Source of the DNA: Acidobacteriaceae bacterium | GTDB taxonomy: Bacteria > Acidobacteriota > Terriglobia > Terriglobales > Acidobacteriaceae | Direction of reading: 5' to 3' | Length of the DNA: 64,000 bases | Assembly (NCBI GenBank): GCA_035944135.1 | Contig: DASZBM010000001.1 | Span: 1-64,000, forward strand | In this document: piece after piece, positions 18,154 to 27,055 of the stretch | Position numbering within the stretch: position 1 is the first letter of the stretch | Layout of the letters: each line of letters starts with the position of its first letter | Program-made: the position numbers and the translations under genes | Notes under the pieces: generated by a model | What the model was told of the DNA's origin: nothing | What the model saw: only the letters and a program-made list of their open reading frames with translations | The model's database searches: none

Positions 18154-19677
18154 TTATCGGCTGACCAGCTTCACGACGAGTGCCGATGCGGGAGGCACGA
18201 GCACCATCGCTCGATCTTCTTTACACCGCCCTAGCCTGCTCCAACGACCCGTCCATCCGCTCGGTGTAATCGCAGCACCTCCGAAGGTGATGTCTTCTCG
18301 TGCGGTTACGTTGGCTTGTGGAGCTTCAAGTAACATCCCTTCGGCTTCGCCCGTGAAATGTCCACCGTGGAGGGTTACAGAGGCGCTTCGCGCTCCCGGT
18401 CCATGCTCCTTATTGATCAGCGTCACGAAGATTTCATGTTTGGCGCGAACAGCGTACGCCGTGAGGTTGACACCTTCATTGTTCGAAATCGACACCGGAT
18501 TTATCCGTCCCCGACTGCCAACATCGAATGCTTTGAATGCATACGCCTTTGGATTGAAGTGGAACGTTCCATCGGCTGAACGGTAAATGGTGTCAGTGAA
18601 AATCCAGCTCTTATTGTGAAAATTGACACCGGCAGCGCCGTGGGCAGCGTGCCAATGCAGGTAATCCAATGCCCAAAGAGCGGAGACGAACGCATTGCTT
18701 GCGCCATCGACGCCGCCCGTGTAGTCGTTCGCCTCGGTCATTCTGTAGGTGAGGCCTTCGCTCTCGACCGGCTCGAGAACGTGGTGAACGAGCACCTCAT
18801 ACCGTTCTTTGGGCCAGTCGCGAGACAGCATCGACTCAACGGCGGTATCGACGCTGACGCCGGCAGCGCTTTGGCCGGGGTAGTCGTGCTGCGTGACGAA
18901 CAAGATCTTGCCGGAGTTTTTTTCGTCGTGAGCGAATCGCTGTGTCCAGGATTGACCTTCGAAGTCTGTGTCTTTTGTGCCGGGCACCGGATAATCCGAC
19001 CCAGTGTCAGGGCCGGTGAATTTTGCGGCGGCCGTGGTTCGCTCAATTTCAGATGCGAAGCTTCGCCAATCGTGCAAAAAGGATGGATAAGCCGTGCCCG
19101 GTGTGTCAGGCGTGGTCTCTACGATGCGCGGGTCTCGCTCAAGGCCCCGCGACGTATGAAACGAATGCCAGTCGGGTTCATTGCCGATCTGAAAACAGAT
19201 CAACTGAGGCGCGTAGTGCTTTTCGATGTATTGGGCAATAGCGGCATCCTGCTGCATGTCTCCGTTCAGCAATCGCAAGGTGTAGATCACCTTCACATCG
19301 GCCGCCTTTGCGAAGCCGAACAGCTCATCGATATCTGCGGAGCCAGGGATTTTGAACTCCGGACCGTCTGCGGTGCCACCGCCGACGCGCAGATTGCGGA
19401 TTCCAATTGCGCGGAAAAGCTCAATCAACTGCTTGTCGTCGGGACTGAACAGATGCTGTCCCCGTTTGTCCGGATTAAGGTTTGAAGATTCGAAGCTGAG
19501 TCCGGCGAAGTCGTGAGGGATTCGAGGTCCGGGCTGGTCTGAAATCTTAACGGTCACACGTGATTGCGCGAAGGCACAGAAGGCGCCCACACTTGCCCAA
19601 ACGACGGGCTGTGCAATGAGCTTCAAATTAAAGCGCAAAGAGAACCTCAAACATGTTGGCACTGCCGCGACCAGCAA
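18154..19677 (-). CDS. GH79-family beta-glucuronidase/heparanase-like hydrolase
   Basis: The 507-residue product has a hydrophobic export segment (about 20-38), then the GH79 opening FAGLSFESSNL. The acid/base motif is QIGNEPD (Glu167), and TEANDYTGGVDGASNAF precedes ALWALDYLHW, where the nucleophile Glu of GH79 resides. A C-terminal beta-sandwich completes the fold. GH79 members cleave glucuronic or 4-O-methylglucuronic acid from proteoglycans such as arabinogalactan proteins. The start is uncertain: TTG at 19677 gives the longest product, and an in-frame TTG about 11 codons later would give a more usual signal peptide. First gene of the GH79-GH38 pair. Confidence 0.8.
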   Translation of the reverse strand: MLVAAVPTCLRFSLRFNLKLIAQPVVWASVGAFCAFAQSRVTVKISDQPGPRIPHDFAGLSFESSNLNPDKRGQHLFSPDDKQLIELFRAIGIRNLRVGGGTADGPEFKIPGSADIDELFGFAKAADVKVIYTLRLLNGDMQQDAAIAQYIEKHYAPQLICFQIGNEPDWHSFHTSRGLERDPRIVETTPDTPGTAYPSFLHDWRSFASEIERTTAAAKFTGPDTGSDYPVPGTKDTDFEGQSWTQRFAHDEKNSGKILFVTQHDYPGQSAAGVSVDTAVESMLSRDWPKERYEVLVHHVLEPVESEGLTYRMTEANDYTGGVDGASNAFVSALWALDYLHWHAAHGAAGVNFHNKSWIFTDTIYRSADGTFHFNPKAYAFKAFDVGSRGRINPVSISNNEGVNLTAYAVRAKHEIFVTLINKEHGPGARSASVTLHGGHFTGEAEGMLLEAPQANVTAREDITFGGAAITPSGWTGRWSRLGRCKEDRAMVLVPPASALVVKLVSR

Positions 19678-20218
19678 ACCCTCGATGAAAGCATCGTAAG
19701 TTCGCGCAAAGACAATGTCAATCTATTGTGATCGATTTTCGCTCTCAATCTCTGCCTATTGGCGATCACAGAAGCAGATCTACGGGTTACTGAATTTCAG
19801 AGGTGGACGCTGACAATTGTTGCCATGATGAAAAGCGCTTGTGTCACTCCTCTTCATTAGCAATCGATTCGTCCCAGGTACTGCGGCTTTGGTCCCTGAA
19901 TCCGTGAATTTATACGCGAGCAGGACCCACCTACAGATATCCGAATGATCGCGGCTTGATTGCGATGCTCATACCCAAACCACAGGTGACGTGTCGCCGA
20001 CTCATCCCAACGATGTCGCCTCTCGTCACGCGCCTCTGCGGCACGTCACTTCCACGCGCCGATGCGCCCAATAGGCGATATACATGCACAGCGCTTACGC
20101 AGGCCAGTGACGGCCCTGCGTACAGCCGCCCCGGGGAGGGAATGGAGTGCTGCTCAACAAAGAGTGCCCAGAGTGCTGTACGCAGGGCAATCAACTGGTG
20201 CGTACCCGGAGGGGAAAG
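19678..20218. other. Divergent control region between GH79 and receptor B
   Basis: About 540 bases without a supported gene. Seen here: inward-facing 8-bp arms TGTGATCG (19727-19734) and CGATCACA (19763-19770) close to the GH79 start, and a 14-bp inverted repeat (20113-20126 with 20175-20188) in the leader of receptor B. Confidence 0.5.
20113..20188 (+). repeat. 14-bp inverted repeat in the receptor B leader
   Basis: GCCCTGCGTACAGC at 20113-20126 pairs perfectly with GCTGTACGCAGGGC at 20175-20188 around a 48-base loop. The right arm ends about 20 bases before the ribosome site of receptor B, so the RNA could fold next to the translation start. No T-run follows, so it is not a terminator. Confidence 0.5.
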
Positions 20219-23200
20219 ATGAAGCCTTCATTCAGAGCACTCAGCCTGCTTTTGTTACTCGCCGCTTGCTCCTTCGCAGCTATGGCGCAAACCAGCAAAG
20301 GGATTCTTGCCGGCGTAATCCGTGATAATACCGGCGCCGTGATTCCGAGTGCTTCAATAACCATCACCGAGCAGGCTACGGGAGCCGCGCGCACTTCCCA
20401 CTCCGACGCGCAGGGAACATTTCGCGTCGACGCGATGAATCCGGGACTCTACACGATACGAGTGGAGATGAACGGATTCGTCACGAAGGTCGTTCAGGAC
20501 CTCAACGTGCAGCCCTCGATCGTGACTGACTATGACCCTGTGATGATTCCTGGCGGTGTGTCAGAGTCCGTACTGGTTGAAGCAAACTCGAACACGATCA
20601 ACACGGAGAATGGTCAGCTTGCGGGAACGATCAGCAGCGCAGAGCTTTCGAGTGTGCCGATCTTCACGCTGAATCCTATTGAGCTCGCGACCACGATCCC
20701 CGGCGTTCAGGTTGTGGATTCCAATCTTGGACTCGGCGGGATCGGCGGCAACTTTGAACAGATCGAAGTCAATGGCACCCGTCCGCGCGCGAATAACTTC
20801 ATGATGGATGGGCAGGACATAAACGATACCGGCATCGGTGGCCAGTCTTTCAATCCGCAGATCCCAGATGCCTTTGAAACCGTGACTGCCATCACCAACT
20901 CCGCTTCAGCAGAATACGGACGCGCAGGCGGAGCGATTGTGAACCTGGTTACAAAGAGCGGTAGCAGTAAATTTCATGGTGATGCCTGGGAGCTCTATTC
21001 AGGTTCTGGGCTAGATTCTCTTGATGGCATCACGCGTAAGGGCAAACCATATCCGAATAACCCAAAGGCACGTTACGACGAGCACCAGCCAGGTTTCACC
21101 GCAGGTGGTCCGATTTGGAAAAATAAGCTGTTCGCATTCGGCGGCTTGGTTGTTGAACGGTACTTTGGGAATTCGCAGCCGGGAGCGTTTGAATATCCAG
21201 ATGCTGCCGGTTACGCACAACTGCAGGCGATCGGCGGACCACAGGTCACGTTGCTCGATAGCTACCTGTATAACGGGTCTTACCTCACCAGCTATGTCAA
21301 CGTCGGCGAGGCGAATGCGTACGCGATCACTTCACGCCCTGGCTGTCCGAGTGGTTGCACCATCACTACGGCGCTGTTCGAGCGACCTGCCGTTGCACAA
21401 CAAGCTCCTGAGACACAGTGGATCTATCGCATTGATTTCACGCCGCGGCAACAGGATCAGTTTTCTTGGCGCTATCTTCACGATCGGGCCAACTTCGTGC
21501 CCGATCTGGGCGTAAATTTCTCCGGCCTTCCCGGGTTCGATGGCGAGGTCGGCGGTCCTACGGAGCTGGGTCAGGGTGCGTGGACGCACATCTTCACCGC
21601 CAAGCTCCTGAACGAGTTCCGTGCGTCGGAAACTCGGCTGGACATTCTGTTCCAGGGAACGCCGCAGTCCCAAGCTAACCCGCTCTATACAGCTCCGAAT
21701 ATCACATTCAATGGACAAGGATTCGGAGGGGCAGCGACGCCGCTTGGCTTCGCCCAGACAATTCTGCCGCAGGGCACCATCCAGGACCTGTATCAGTACC
21801 AGGATACGGTGAGCTGGACCCACGGTCGGCAGACGTGGCGCATCGGTGCCGATGTCGGTCGCGACATTGAGATCGACCTCGTGGCTCAAAACGCCAATGG
21901 TGGCCTTCTCTACACGTCGGGTGGAGGCGCATCGGCCCTGGACAATTTCCTTGATAATTATCTAGGTTCTTCCGGGCAAGCCAGCAAGACCTTCGGACCT
22001 ACGCGCGTGGATCCGCACAGCTGGCGCACGGCCACATTTGCGCAGGATGATGTCAAGCTCACACCGGAGCTGACGCTCAATCTGGGTTTGCGTTACGACT
22101 ATCTGACAAATCCCGAGAACTCTCTGCCATATCCAGCGGTTGATATCAACAACCCATATCAACCCATCACGACCGTCGTTCCTGTGATCAACGACAAGAA
22201 CAATATCGCTCCGCGGTTCGGCTTCGCCTGGAATCCGCATGGTAGCGTCTTTGCAGACGGCAAGACGGTTTTCCGCGGCGGCTTCGGCGGATTTTACGAC
22301 ACAGACTTCACGAACATCGTCACGAATGGGGCTCAAGCGGCGCCCAATGCGCCCACGGGAACGCTGACCTGCACAGGCAGCACATGCCCACGAGGATTGG
22401 GCAACTCCACCGGCCTGCTCAACACGATTTCACCAACCTTGACCGCCATGTCTACGGTGCAAACCGTGTCGAACCATATGGTCAATCCGCTCACATGGCA
22501 ATGGAACTTCGGGATTGAGCGCCAACTACCGGGCCAGTTTAGGATCGCACTAAATTATGTCGGCAATCGCGGTGAAAAGCTGTTTGCTAACCAGCAATTG
22601 AACTACGAGGTGAATGGTGTCCGGATTAATCCGAGCCGGGGCATCATCAACATCCGTTCAAATCGAGCCGACTCCGAATACAACAGTGCGCAGGTCGAAG
22701 TTTCGCGGCAGTACTCGCATGGATTGTTCGTACGCGCAGTCTATGTTTACGGAAAGGATCTGGATGACGCGTCGGAGGTGTTTGGCACCTTTGCATCACC
22801 GACATCGTATTCGGCAAATCTTGCACCCAACGGTCTCCACCAGGACTGGGGACCCTCCGTCTGGGACCATCGTCAATATGCCTCGTTTATTTACTCCTGG
22901 ACACCTGGGGGATTCCACTCCAGCAGGAAGGGCGTGAATACGGCACTCAGCGTCTTTACGCGACACTTCACGATCTCGGGAACGACGGAACTGCAGTCAG
23001 GTCCTTATACGACTTTCAACTTCAACGGTCTGGATATGAACGACGACGGTAGTTCCGCGAACGATCGTCCGCTCGTTGCCAATGCCAGCCAGCCTATCGA
23101 TACGGCCGCCTTTGACGGATACTATTTCGGGCCGCCGTATACTCCCGGCGTCTATTATGATGCCGCCACCGGTAACCCTGTCCCTCCAACACAAGAGCAT

Positions 23201-23500
23201 TGGCTTGTGCCGCATGGCGCGCAATATATGCCATTTGAGATCGGTCGGAACAGCTTTGAGAACCCAGGCACACAATATTGGAACCTCAGCCTTGAAAAGG
23301 ACGTGCCCTCGTCGTGGTTTCACCTCGACCGCGGCATGCTTGTTCTCAGAGTGGAGGCGCAGAACTTTACAAACCACGACAATCTCGGCCCGCTGGATAT
23401 CAATCTTCTTGATATCGGCACACCCGCTTACATGAATCGGTCGAATGCCACGGAGCCCATGAACCGGCACCTGCTTCTATGGGCCAAGTTCCGCTTCTGA
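20219..23500 (+). CDS. Oar-like TonB-dependent receptor (receptor B)
   Basis: Outer-membrane receptor of about 1093 residues. It has a signal peptide (MKPSFRALSLLLLLAACSF...), a carboxypeptidase-regulatory-like domain (GVIRDNTGAVIPSASITI), a plug with VNGTRPRANNFMMDGQDIND, and a barrel ending WAKFRF. GGAGGGGAAAG directly before the ATG at 20219 fixes the start; an upstream in-frame TTG at 20147 would add a Cys-rich non-signal stretch. A strong terminator follows the stop. It lies divergent to GH79/GH38 and upstream of a LytS/LytTR pair, which may sense the same substrate. Confidence 0.9.
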   Translation: MKPSFRALSLLLLLAACSFAAMAQTSKGILAGVIRDNTGAVIPSASITITEQATGAARTSHSDAQGTFRVDAMNPGLYTIRVEMNGFVTKVVQDLNVQPSIVTDYDPVMIPGGVSESVLVEANSNTINTENGQLAGTISSAELSSVPIFTLNPIELATTIPGVQVVDSNLGLGGIGGNFEQIEVNGTRPRANNFMMDGQDINDTGIGGQSFNPQIPDAFETVTAITNSASAEYGRAGGAIVNLVTKSGSSKFHGDAWELYSGSGLDSLDGITRKGKPYPNNPKARYDEHQPGFTAGGPIWKNKLFAFGGLVVERYFGNSQPGAFEYPDAAGYAQLQAIGGPQVTLLDSYLYNGSYLTSYVNVGEANAYAITSRPGCPSGCTITTALFERPAVAQQAPETQWIYRIDFTPRQQDQFSWRYLHDRANFVPDLGVNFSGLPGFDGEVGGPTELGQGAWTHIFTAKLLNEFRASETRLDILFQGTPQSQANPLYTAPNITFNGQGFGGAATPLGFAQTILPQGTIQDLYQYQDTVSWTHGRQTWRIGADVGRDIEIDLVAQNANGGLLYTSGGGASALDNFLDNYLGSSGQASKTFGPTRVDPHSWRTATFAQDDVKLTPELTLNLGLRYDYLTNPENSLPYPAVDINNPYQPITTVVPVINDKNNIAPRFGFAWNPHGSVFADGKTVFRGGFGGFYDTDFTNIVTNGAQAAPNAPTGTLTCTGSTCPRGLGNSTGLLNTISPTLTAMSTVQTVSNHMVNPLTWQWNFGIERQLPGQFRIALNYVGNRGEKLFANQQLNYEVNGVRINPSRGIINIRSNRADSEYNSAQVEVSRQYSHGLFVRAVYVYGKDLDDASEVFGTFASPTSYSANLAPNGLHQDWGPSVWDHRQYASFIYSWTPGGFHSSRKGVNTALSVFTRHFTISGTTELQSGPYTTFNFNGLDMNDDGSSANDRPLVANASQPIDTAAFDGYYFGPPYTPGVYYDAATGNPVPPTQEHWLVPHGAQYMPFEIGRNSFENPGTQYWNLSLEKDVPSSWFHLDRGMLVLRVEAQNFTNHDNLGPLDINLLDIGTPAYMNRSNATEPMNRHLLLWAKFRF

Positions 23501-23520
23501 CCATTCTGTCGCAACCGCTC

Positions 23521-23557
23521 AGTGGCCGAAAGAATCTCTTTCGGCCACTCGTGTTTT
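23521..23557 (+). terminator. Rho-independent terminator after receptor B
   Basis: A perfect 13-bp stem (AGTGGCCGAAAGA with TCTTTCGGCCACT) and a 3-base loop are followed by CGTGTTTTG, 20 bases past the stop codon. Confidence 0.8.
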
Positions 23558-23755
23558 GTGACGAATCGACGATTGGCGGGGACGAGGCGCCGATCACTCT
23601 CTTACGGCGCAAACTTTAAGTGGCCGACTTAATTATTCTGCTATCCGATAGCATGTTGCGTTGGTGACAATGGCTAATCATTCAGAACTACTGGAGGCTC
23701 CGAAGGAGGGCATTGTCTGAAACTGTCCTATACCTATTCCGTTGCACGTCGGCCG

Positions 23756-24847
23756 TTGTATATGCATCCGTTGCTGTTTGCGGCAGCCTGGTTGTTGATG
23801 GGCGTTCTGTTCTCTGTGCAGGACTGGGCGGAGATCCATCGCCTCAACGTGCATCTGCATTTCGGACAGATTCTATGGGCGTGGGAGGTGATGTACATCA
23901 TCTGGGCTGCATTCCTCTGGATTCTGGTTCGGTTCTGGGGGGAATGGCTTCTGCAGGTGAAAGTCCTCCAAACGCTCCTTTACCTTCTTCCGCTGAGCAT
24001 AGCGCTTACGGTCCTGGAGGAAATGCTTTGGCTGCTTTGTTTCCCGCAATATCCCATCAGCCCATCGCATTTGAGCTATTGGGTTCGGCTCGGGCAGGTC
24101 CTTCGCCAGGAGATGATCGATGGCATCATCATCTTTTGGGTGGCCTTCTTTTTCTATCGTGGCGCCACCTACTATACCCGGCTTCGTGAGAAAGAAACTG
24201 CCGCGGAGCAGCTCAAGACCGAACTCGTCCATGCCCAGATGAGCGCCCTGCGCACCAACCTCAATCCACACTTTCTGTTCAATACGCTCAATGGAATCTC
24301 CAGCCTGATGCGGACCGACGTGGGAAGTGCAGATGAAATGCTGGAACAACTTGCCAGTCTGCTGCGTATTACGTTGCAACGCGAGGACGTTCAGCAGATT
24401 CGGCTGAGCGACGAGATCGGGTTTGTCGAAATGTATATGGCGATGCAGCAACGAAGGTTTGCTGGGCGCGTTCGCGAGCACGTGCGAATTGCTCCGGAGC
24501 TGCATGATGCCCTCGTCCCTGCAATGCTTCTTCAGCCAATCGTCGAGAATGCATACACACACGGCATCTCGCGTGTGGATCGTGATGGTTTTCTGGAAAT
24601 CGAGGCGCAAAGGATCGGCGACCGCGTGTGCATCAAGATCACGAACAGCGGCAGCGGGATCCAGGATGTCTCGAACGGTGGCGGCCGAGGGCTGACAAAT
24701 GTAAAGAGTCGCCTGCAGTTGCATTACGGGGAAAGACAGAGCTTCATTCTGCAGGAGCGGGTGCCTGGGGTCGTGACAGCCATGTTGACCTTCCCCTTCC
24801 AGCGTGGCCCCGCTGAAACAGAGATGGCCGTGAACTATGGTGCGTGA
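23756..24847 (+). CDS. LytS-type sensor histidine kinase
   Basis: The product has several N-terminal membrane segments (about residues 1-140), then a His_kinase domain with NLNPHFLFNTLNGISSLMR (phospho-acceptor His) and a HATPase region with MLLQPIVENAYTHGIS (N box) and GRGLTNVKSRL (G box). It phosphorylates the LytTR regulator whose gene overlaps its stop codon. A strong AAGGAGGG lies at 23703-23710, but the first usual start codons in frame are TTG 23756 and ATG 23762. A CTG at 23717, six bases after that ribosome site, may be the real start and would add 13 residues. The signal is unknown; linkage to receptor B suggests a nutrient cue. Confidence 0.9.
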   Translation: MYMHPLLFAAAWLLMGVLFSVQDWAEIHRLNVHLHFGQILWAWEVMYIIWAAFLWILVRFWGEWLLQVKVLQTLLYLLPLSIALTVLEEMLWLLCFPQYPISPSHLSYWVRLGQVLRQEMIDGIIIFWVAFFFYRGATYYTRLREKETAAEQLKTELVHAQMSALRTNLNPHFLFNTLNGISSLMRTDVGSADEMLEQLASLLRITLQREDVQQIRLSDEIGFVEMYMAMQQRRFAGRVREHVRIAPELHDALVPAMLLQPIVENAYTHGISRVDRDGFLEIEAQRIGDRVCIKITNSGSGIQDVSNGGGRGLTNVKSRLQLHYGERQSFILQERVPGVVTAMLTFPFQRGPAETEMAVNYGA

Positions 24848-25599
24848 TGATCCCAACAGTTTTGGCAGATGATGAGGTGCTTGCGCGTCAGAAACTACGC
24901 CAGATGCTGCGCGAAGATCCGGAGATTGAGATCGTGGGTGAATGCGCCAGCCTGACGGAAACAATCGAGCTGGTGCGCAGCACAAGACCGCGTCTCCTCT
25001 TCCTGGACATTCGGATGCCTGGCGGCGATGCGTTTCAGGTGATCGATGAGCTCTCGAACCGTGGCAATTTTAAGATGCCGCAGATTATCTTTACCACTGC
25101 TTATGATAGCTACGCTCTCCGCGCATTTGAGATCGATGCGGCGGACTATCTTCTTAAGCCGTACACAAACGACCGGTTGCAGGTAGCACTGCAGCGTGTC
25201 TGCAGGCAGATCAAAGCCGATCAATTTGGGGTTTCCGAGACAACTCACTCGCCGAGGGAAAACGGATATTCGAAGCGCATCGTATTCAAGTCACGAGGTC
25301 GCATCATCTTTCTTCCCGTTTCGCAGATCCGGTGGATCGGCGCAGAGGAAAACTACGTCCGCATCTCCACCGACAATGAGATGCACCTATTGCGCGAAAC
25401 AATGGCGCGGATCGAGGAGAAGTTGGACCCGCAAACATTCCTGCGCATCCACCGTTCGTCGATTGTGAATCTGCAGTTTGTAAAAGAGGTCCGTACTGAG
25501 GGGAATGGCGAGTCCGCCGTCGTACTGCTCAACGGGCAAAAGCTTGTGATGAGCCGCAGCTATCGCACACGTATCAACGAGTGGCTCGCGCGAAGTTGA
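24847..25599 (+). CDS. LytTR-family response regulator
   Basis: A receiver domain (residues 1-120) carries the acidic pocket near VLADDE and the phospho-acceptor Asp of LFLDIRMPGG, and TTAYDSYALRAFEIDAADYLLKP holds the conserved Thr and Lys. A LytTR DNA-binding domain (about 145-250) follows with WIGAEENYVRI and FLRIHRSSIVNL. The ATG overlaps the kinase stop codon by one base (TGATG), so the pair is translationally coupled. LytTR proteins bind imperfect direct repeats upstream of targets; none was identified by eye. Confidence 0.93.
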   Translation: MIPTVLADDEVLARQKLRQMLREDPEIEIVGECASLTETIELVRSTRPRLLFLDIRMPGGDAFQVIDELSNRGNFKMPQIIFTTAYDSYALRAFEIDAADYLLKPYTNDRLQVALQRVCRQIKADQFGVSETTHSPRENGYSKRIVFKSRGRIIFLPVSQIRWIGAEENYVRISTDNEMHLLRETMARIEEKLDPQTFLRIHRSSIVNLQFVKEVRTEGNGESAVVLLNGQKLVMSRSYRTRINEWLARS

Positions 25600-25721
25600 T
25601 CTGCATGCTTTTGACGCTCGTCACAAAACCAAACGCCCTGTCACACAATGATCGACATAGCTAGTATCGCTCGAAGAAGATGCTTCGCAGGAAGCTTGTC
25701 TAGTGCGTGGGGAGCTCTTCG

Positions 25722-26207
25722 ATGAATTCATTGGCGCTCGAGGCCGAATCGATTTCGACTTTTGCCTCCGACCCTCTTAGCAGGCACTCGTTCGCAATTC
25801 ATCTGTCCACAGAGATCGCCGCCGCCCAGCGTTGCCTCTTCTACGCTCTTACTCTGCCCGAGTACCTTGAAGCGTGGCTGCACATGCCAGACACTACTAC
25901 CGTTCGTGCCAGCCTGTCGGATTGCCCTGATGAATTTCGGCTTGACCGATACTGTCATCTGCAGCACGTCGGCAGCATCCTGATCCGTTTTCATACGATG
26001 TCGGAGAACTCGATACACCTTGCCTGGCGGAGCTTCACGGACGTAACCACATCGTCCACCTCAGTCCAGGTCAGACTTCGGGGTAGGCGGCGGCTTTGTA
26101 GGCTCGACCTAACACACAGCGGGTTTCGCAGCGAAGAGGAGATCCACTGGTACGACGACATGTGGACGCGCTCACTCACAGACCTTAGTCGCTTAATGAG
26201 CCGCTAG
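25722..26207 (+). CDS. SRPBCC (START/AHSA1-like) domain protein, function unknown
   Basis: A cytoplasmic protein of about 161 residues. The pattern STEIAAAQRCLFYALTLPEYLEAWLHMPD followed by a beta-rich part and a C-terminal helix (WYDDMWTRSLTDLSRLM) matches helix-grip SRPBCC proteins, which bind hydrophobic ligands. GGGGAG seven bases before the ATG at 25722 sets the start. It stands alone, with no operon partner. Family assignment is from overall pattern only. Confidence 0.6.
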   Translation: MNSLALEAESISTFASDPLSRHSFAIHLSTEIAAAQRCLFYALTLPEYLEAWLHMPDTTTVRASLSDCPDEFRLDRYCHLQHVGSILIRFHTMSENSIHLAWRSFTDVTTSSTSVQVRLRGRRRLCRLDLTHSGFRSEEEIHWYDDMWTRSLTDLSRLMSR

Positions 26208-26707
26208 CCGGACGGTGACTCGGTACGTATCGGTGTTTGTGTTACCTCAAAGCACCAGATGCGTGCCTTTTTAATCTGCGACGGGGACCCGATCGTTGAT
26301 CGAAAGGTCGAGCTCGCGCCGGGCAAGCCTATTAATACCTCAATCGAGCGCATTTCGATTCCGTGAGCATATAAGAAGTTGGAACCGGGATGTCCGTGCC
26401 GGAGGCTATAGTCGACGCAGTAATAGCTATTGTGTGCGACGGGAAAATGAAGAGATCGCCCGCTTAGCGTGGTCGGGGCCACTAAGATCACATCCGACGG
26501 AAGGAACGCCTGATATTGATCATGGACGCGCACAGCCAGGTTGGCCGACCACAGAAACATCTGAGCGAGCGGCGTGCGATTGTACAGCCGGACCTTAGCG
26601 CCAACGATCGCCTCGCCTGGTGAAAGGTGAAGCCCACTATCCCCTTCATGCGGAGCATCGGATCTTGGCTGGCCCGAGAAAGCGTTGACAAGATGAAGAG
26701 CGATGCT
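26204..26707 (-). pseudogene. Decayed fragment resembling a DUF5107 protein
   Basis: An open stretch without start codon (preceded by TAG at 26708-26710) encodes HEGDSGLHLSPGE, VRLYNRTPLAQMFLWSAN and VHDQYQAFLPSDV in order. These resemble the core of DUF5107 beta-sandwich proteins, common in acidobacteria (xNRTPxxQTFLWWANxA pattern from memory). After about residue 120 the similarity is lost and the frame stops at the 3' end of the convergent SRPBCC gene. The rest of such a large protein is absent. This is best read as a gene relic. The family match is from memory and moderately sure. Confidence 0.45.
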
Positions 26708-26741
26708 CTAACGTCCTGTTGCGCGGTAGAGACCAGATAGA

Positions 26742-26786
26742 ACCGCCCACGGGGGCCCTTTTGGGCGCTCTCGTGGGCGGTTTTTC
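26742..26786 (+). terminator. Strong terminator-like hairpin
   Basis: ACCGCCCACG (26742-26751) pairs perfectly with CGTGGGCGGT (26772-26781) and is followed by TTTTT on the plus strand. No intact plus-strand gene ends nearby; the closest ends at 26207. It may end a long 3' UTR, a small RNA or a lost gene. Confidence 0.75.
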
Positions 26787-27055
26787 ATGCATCAATAGTG
26801 TGCGACCATGCGAAGCTAGATCGACTAAGGAATCTTAGAGTTGAATCACGTAAATCGGCGTCAGCTCGTTCAAGGGCCGCTTCGCTGTTCTCCACACAGC
26901 GCCATGAAGAAAGATTTGGGCGTCACGGGTTTCATTTAGGCAAAACATTAGGGTAGGCGCGCTAATTTTGCAGGTCGGCGAAGACTCTCTTAGGAGCGTC
27001 TTTTCGACGGCATCTTGATTCAGGGGAATAACAACGAATTGCAAGAGGTCCTTTC
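26787..27055. other. AT-richer intergenic stretch upstream of the carboxylesterase
   Basis: A minus-strand frame at 26835-27044 could encode 69 residues (starting MQFVVIPLNQD). It resembles nothing recognised and lacks a clear ribosome site. A small palindrome CTAAG-GAAT-CTTAG lies at 26825-26838, across its stop codon. Probably another relic plus the esterase promoter. Confidence 0.3.

Noticed and set aside
23873-24985. 370-codon minus-strand open frame
   Set aside because: Antisense to the LytS kinase and LytTR genes, which have clear motifs; composition of a shadow frame.
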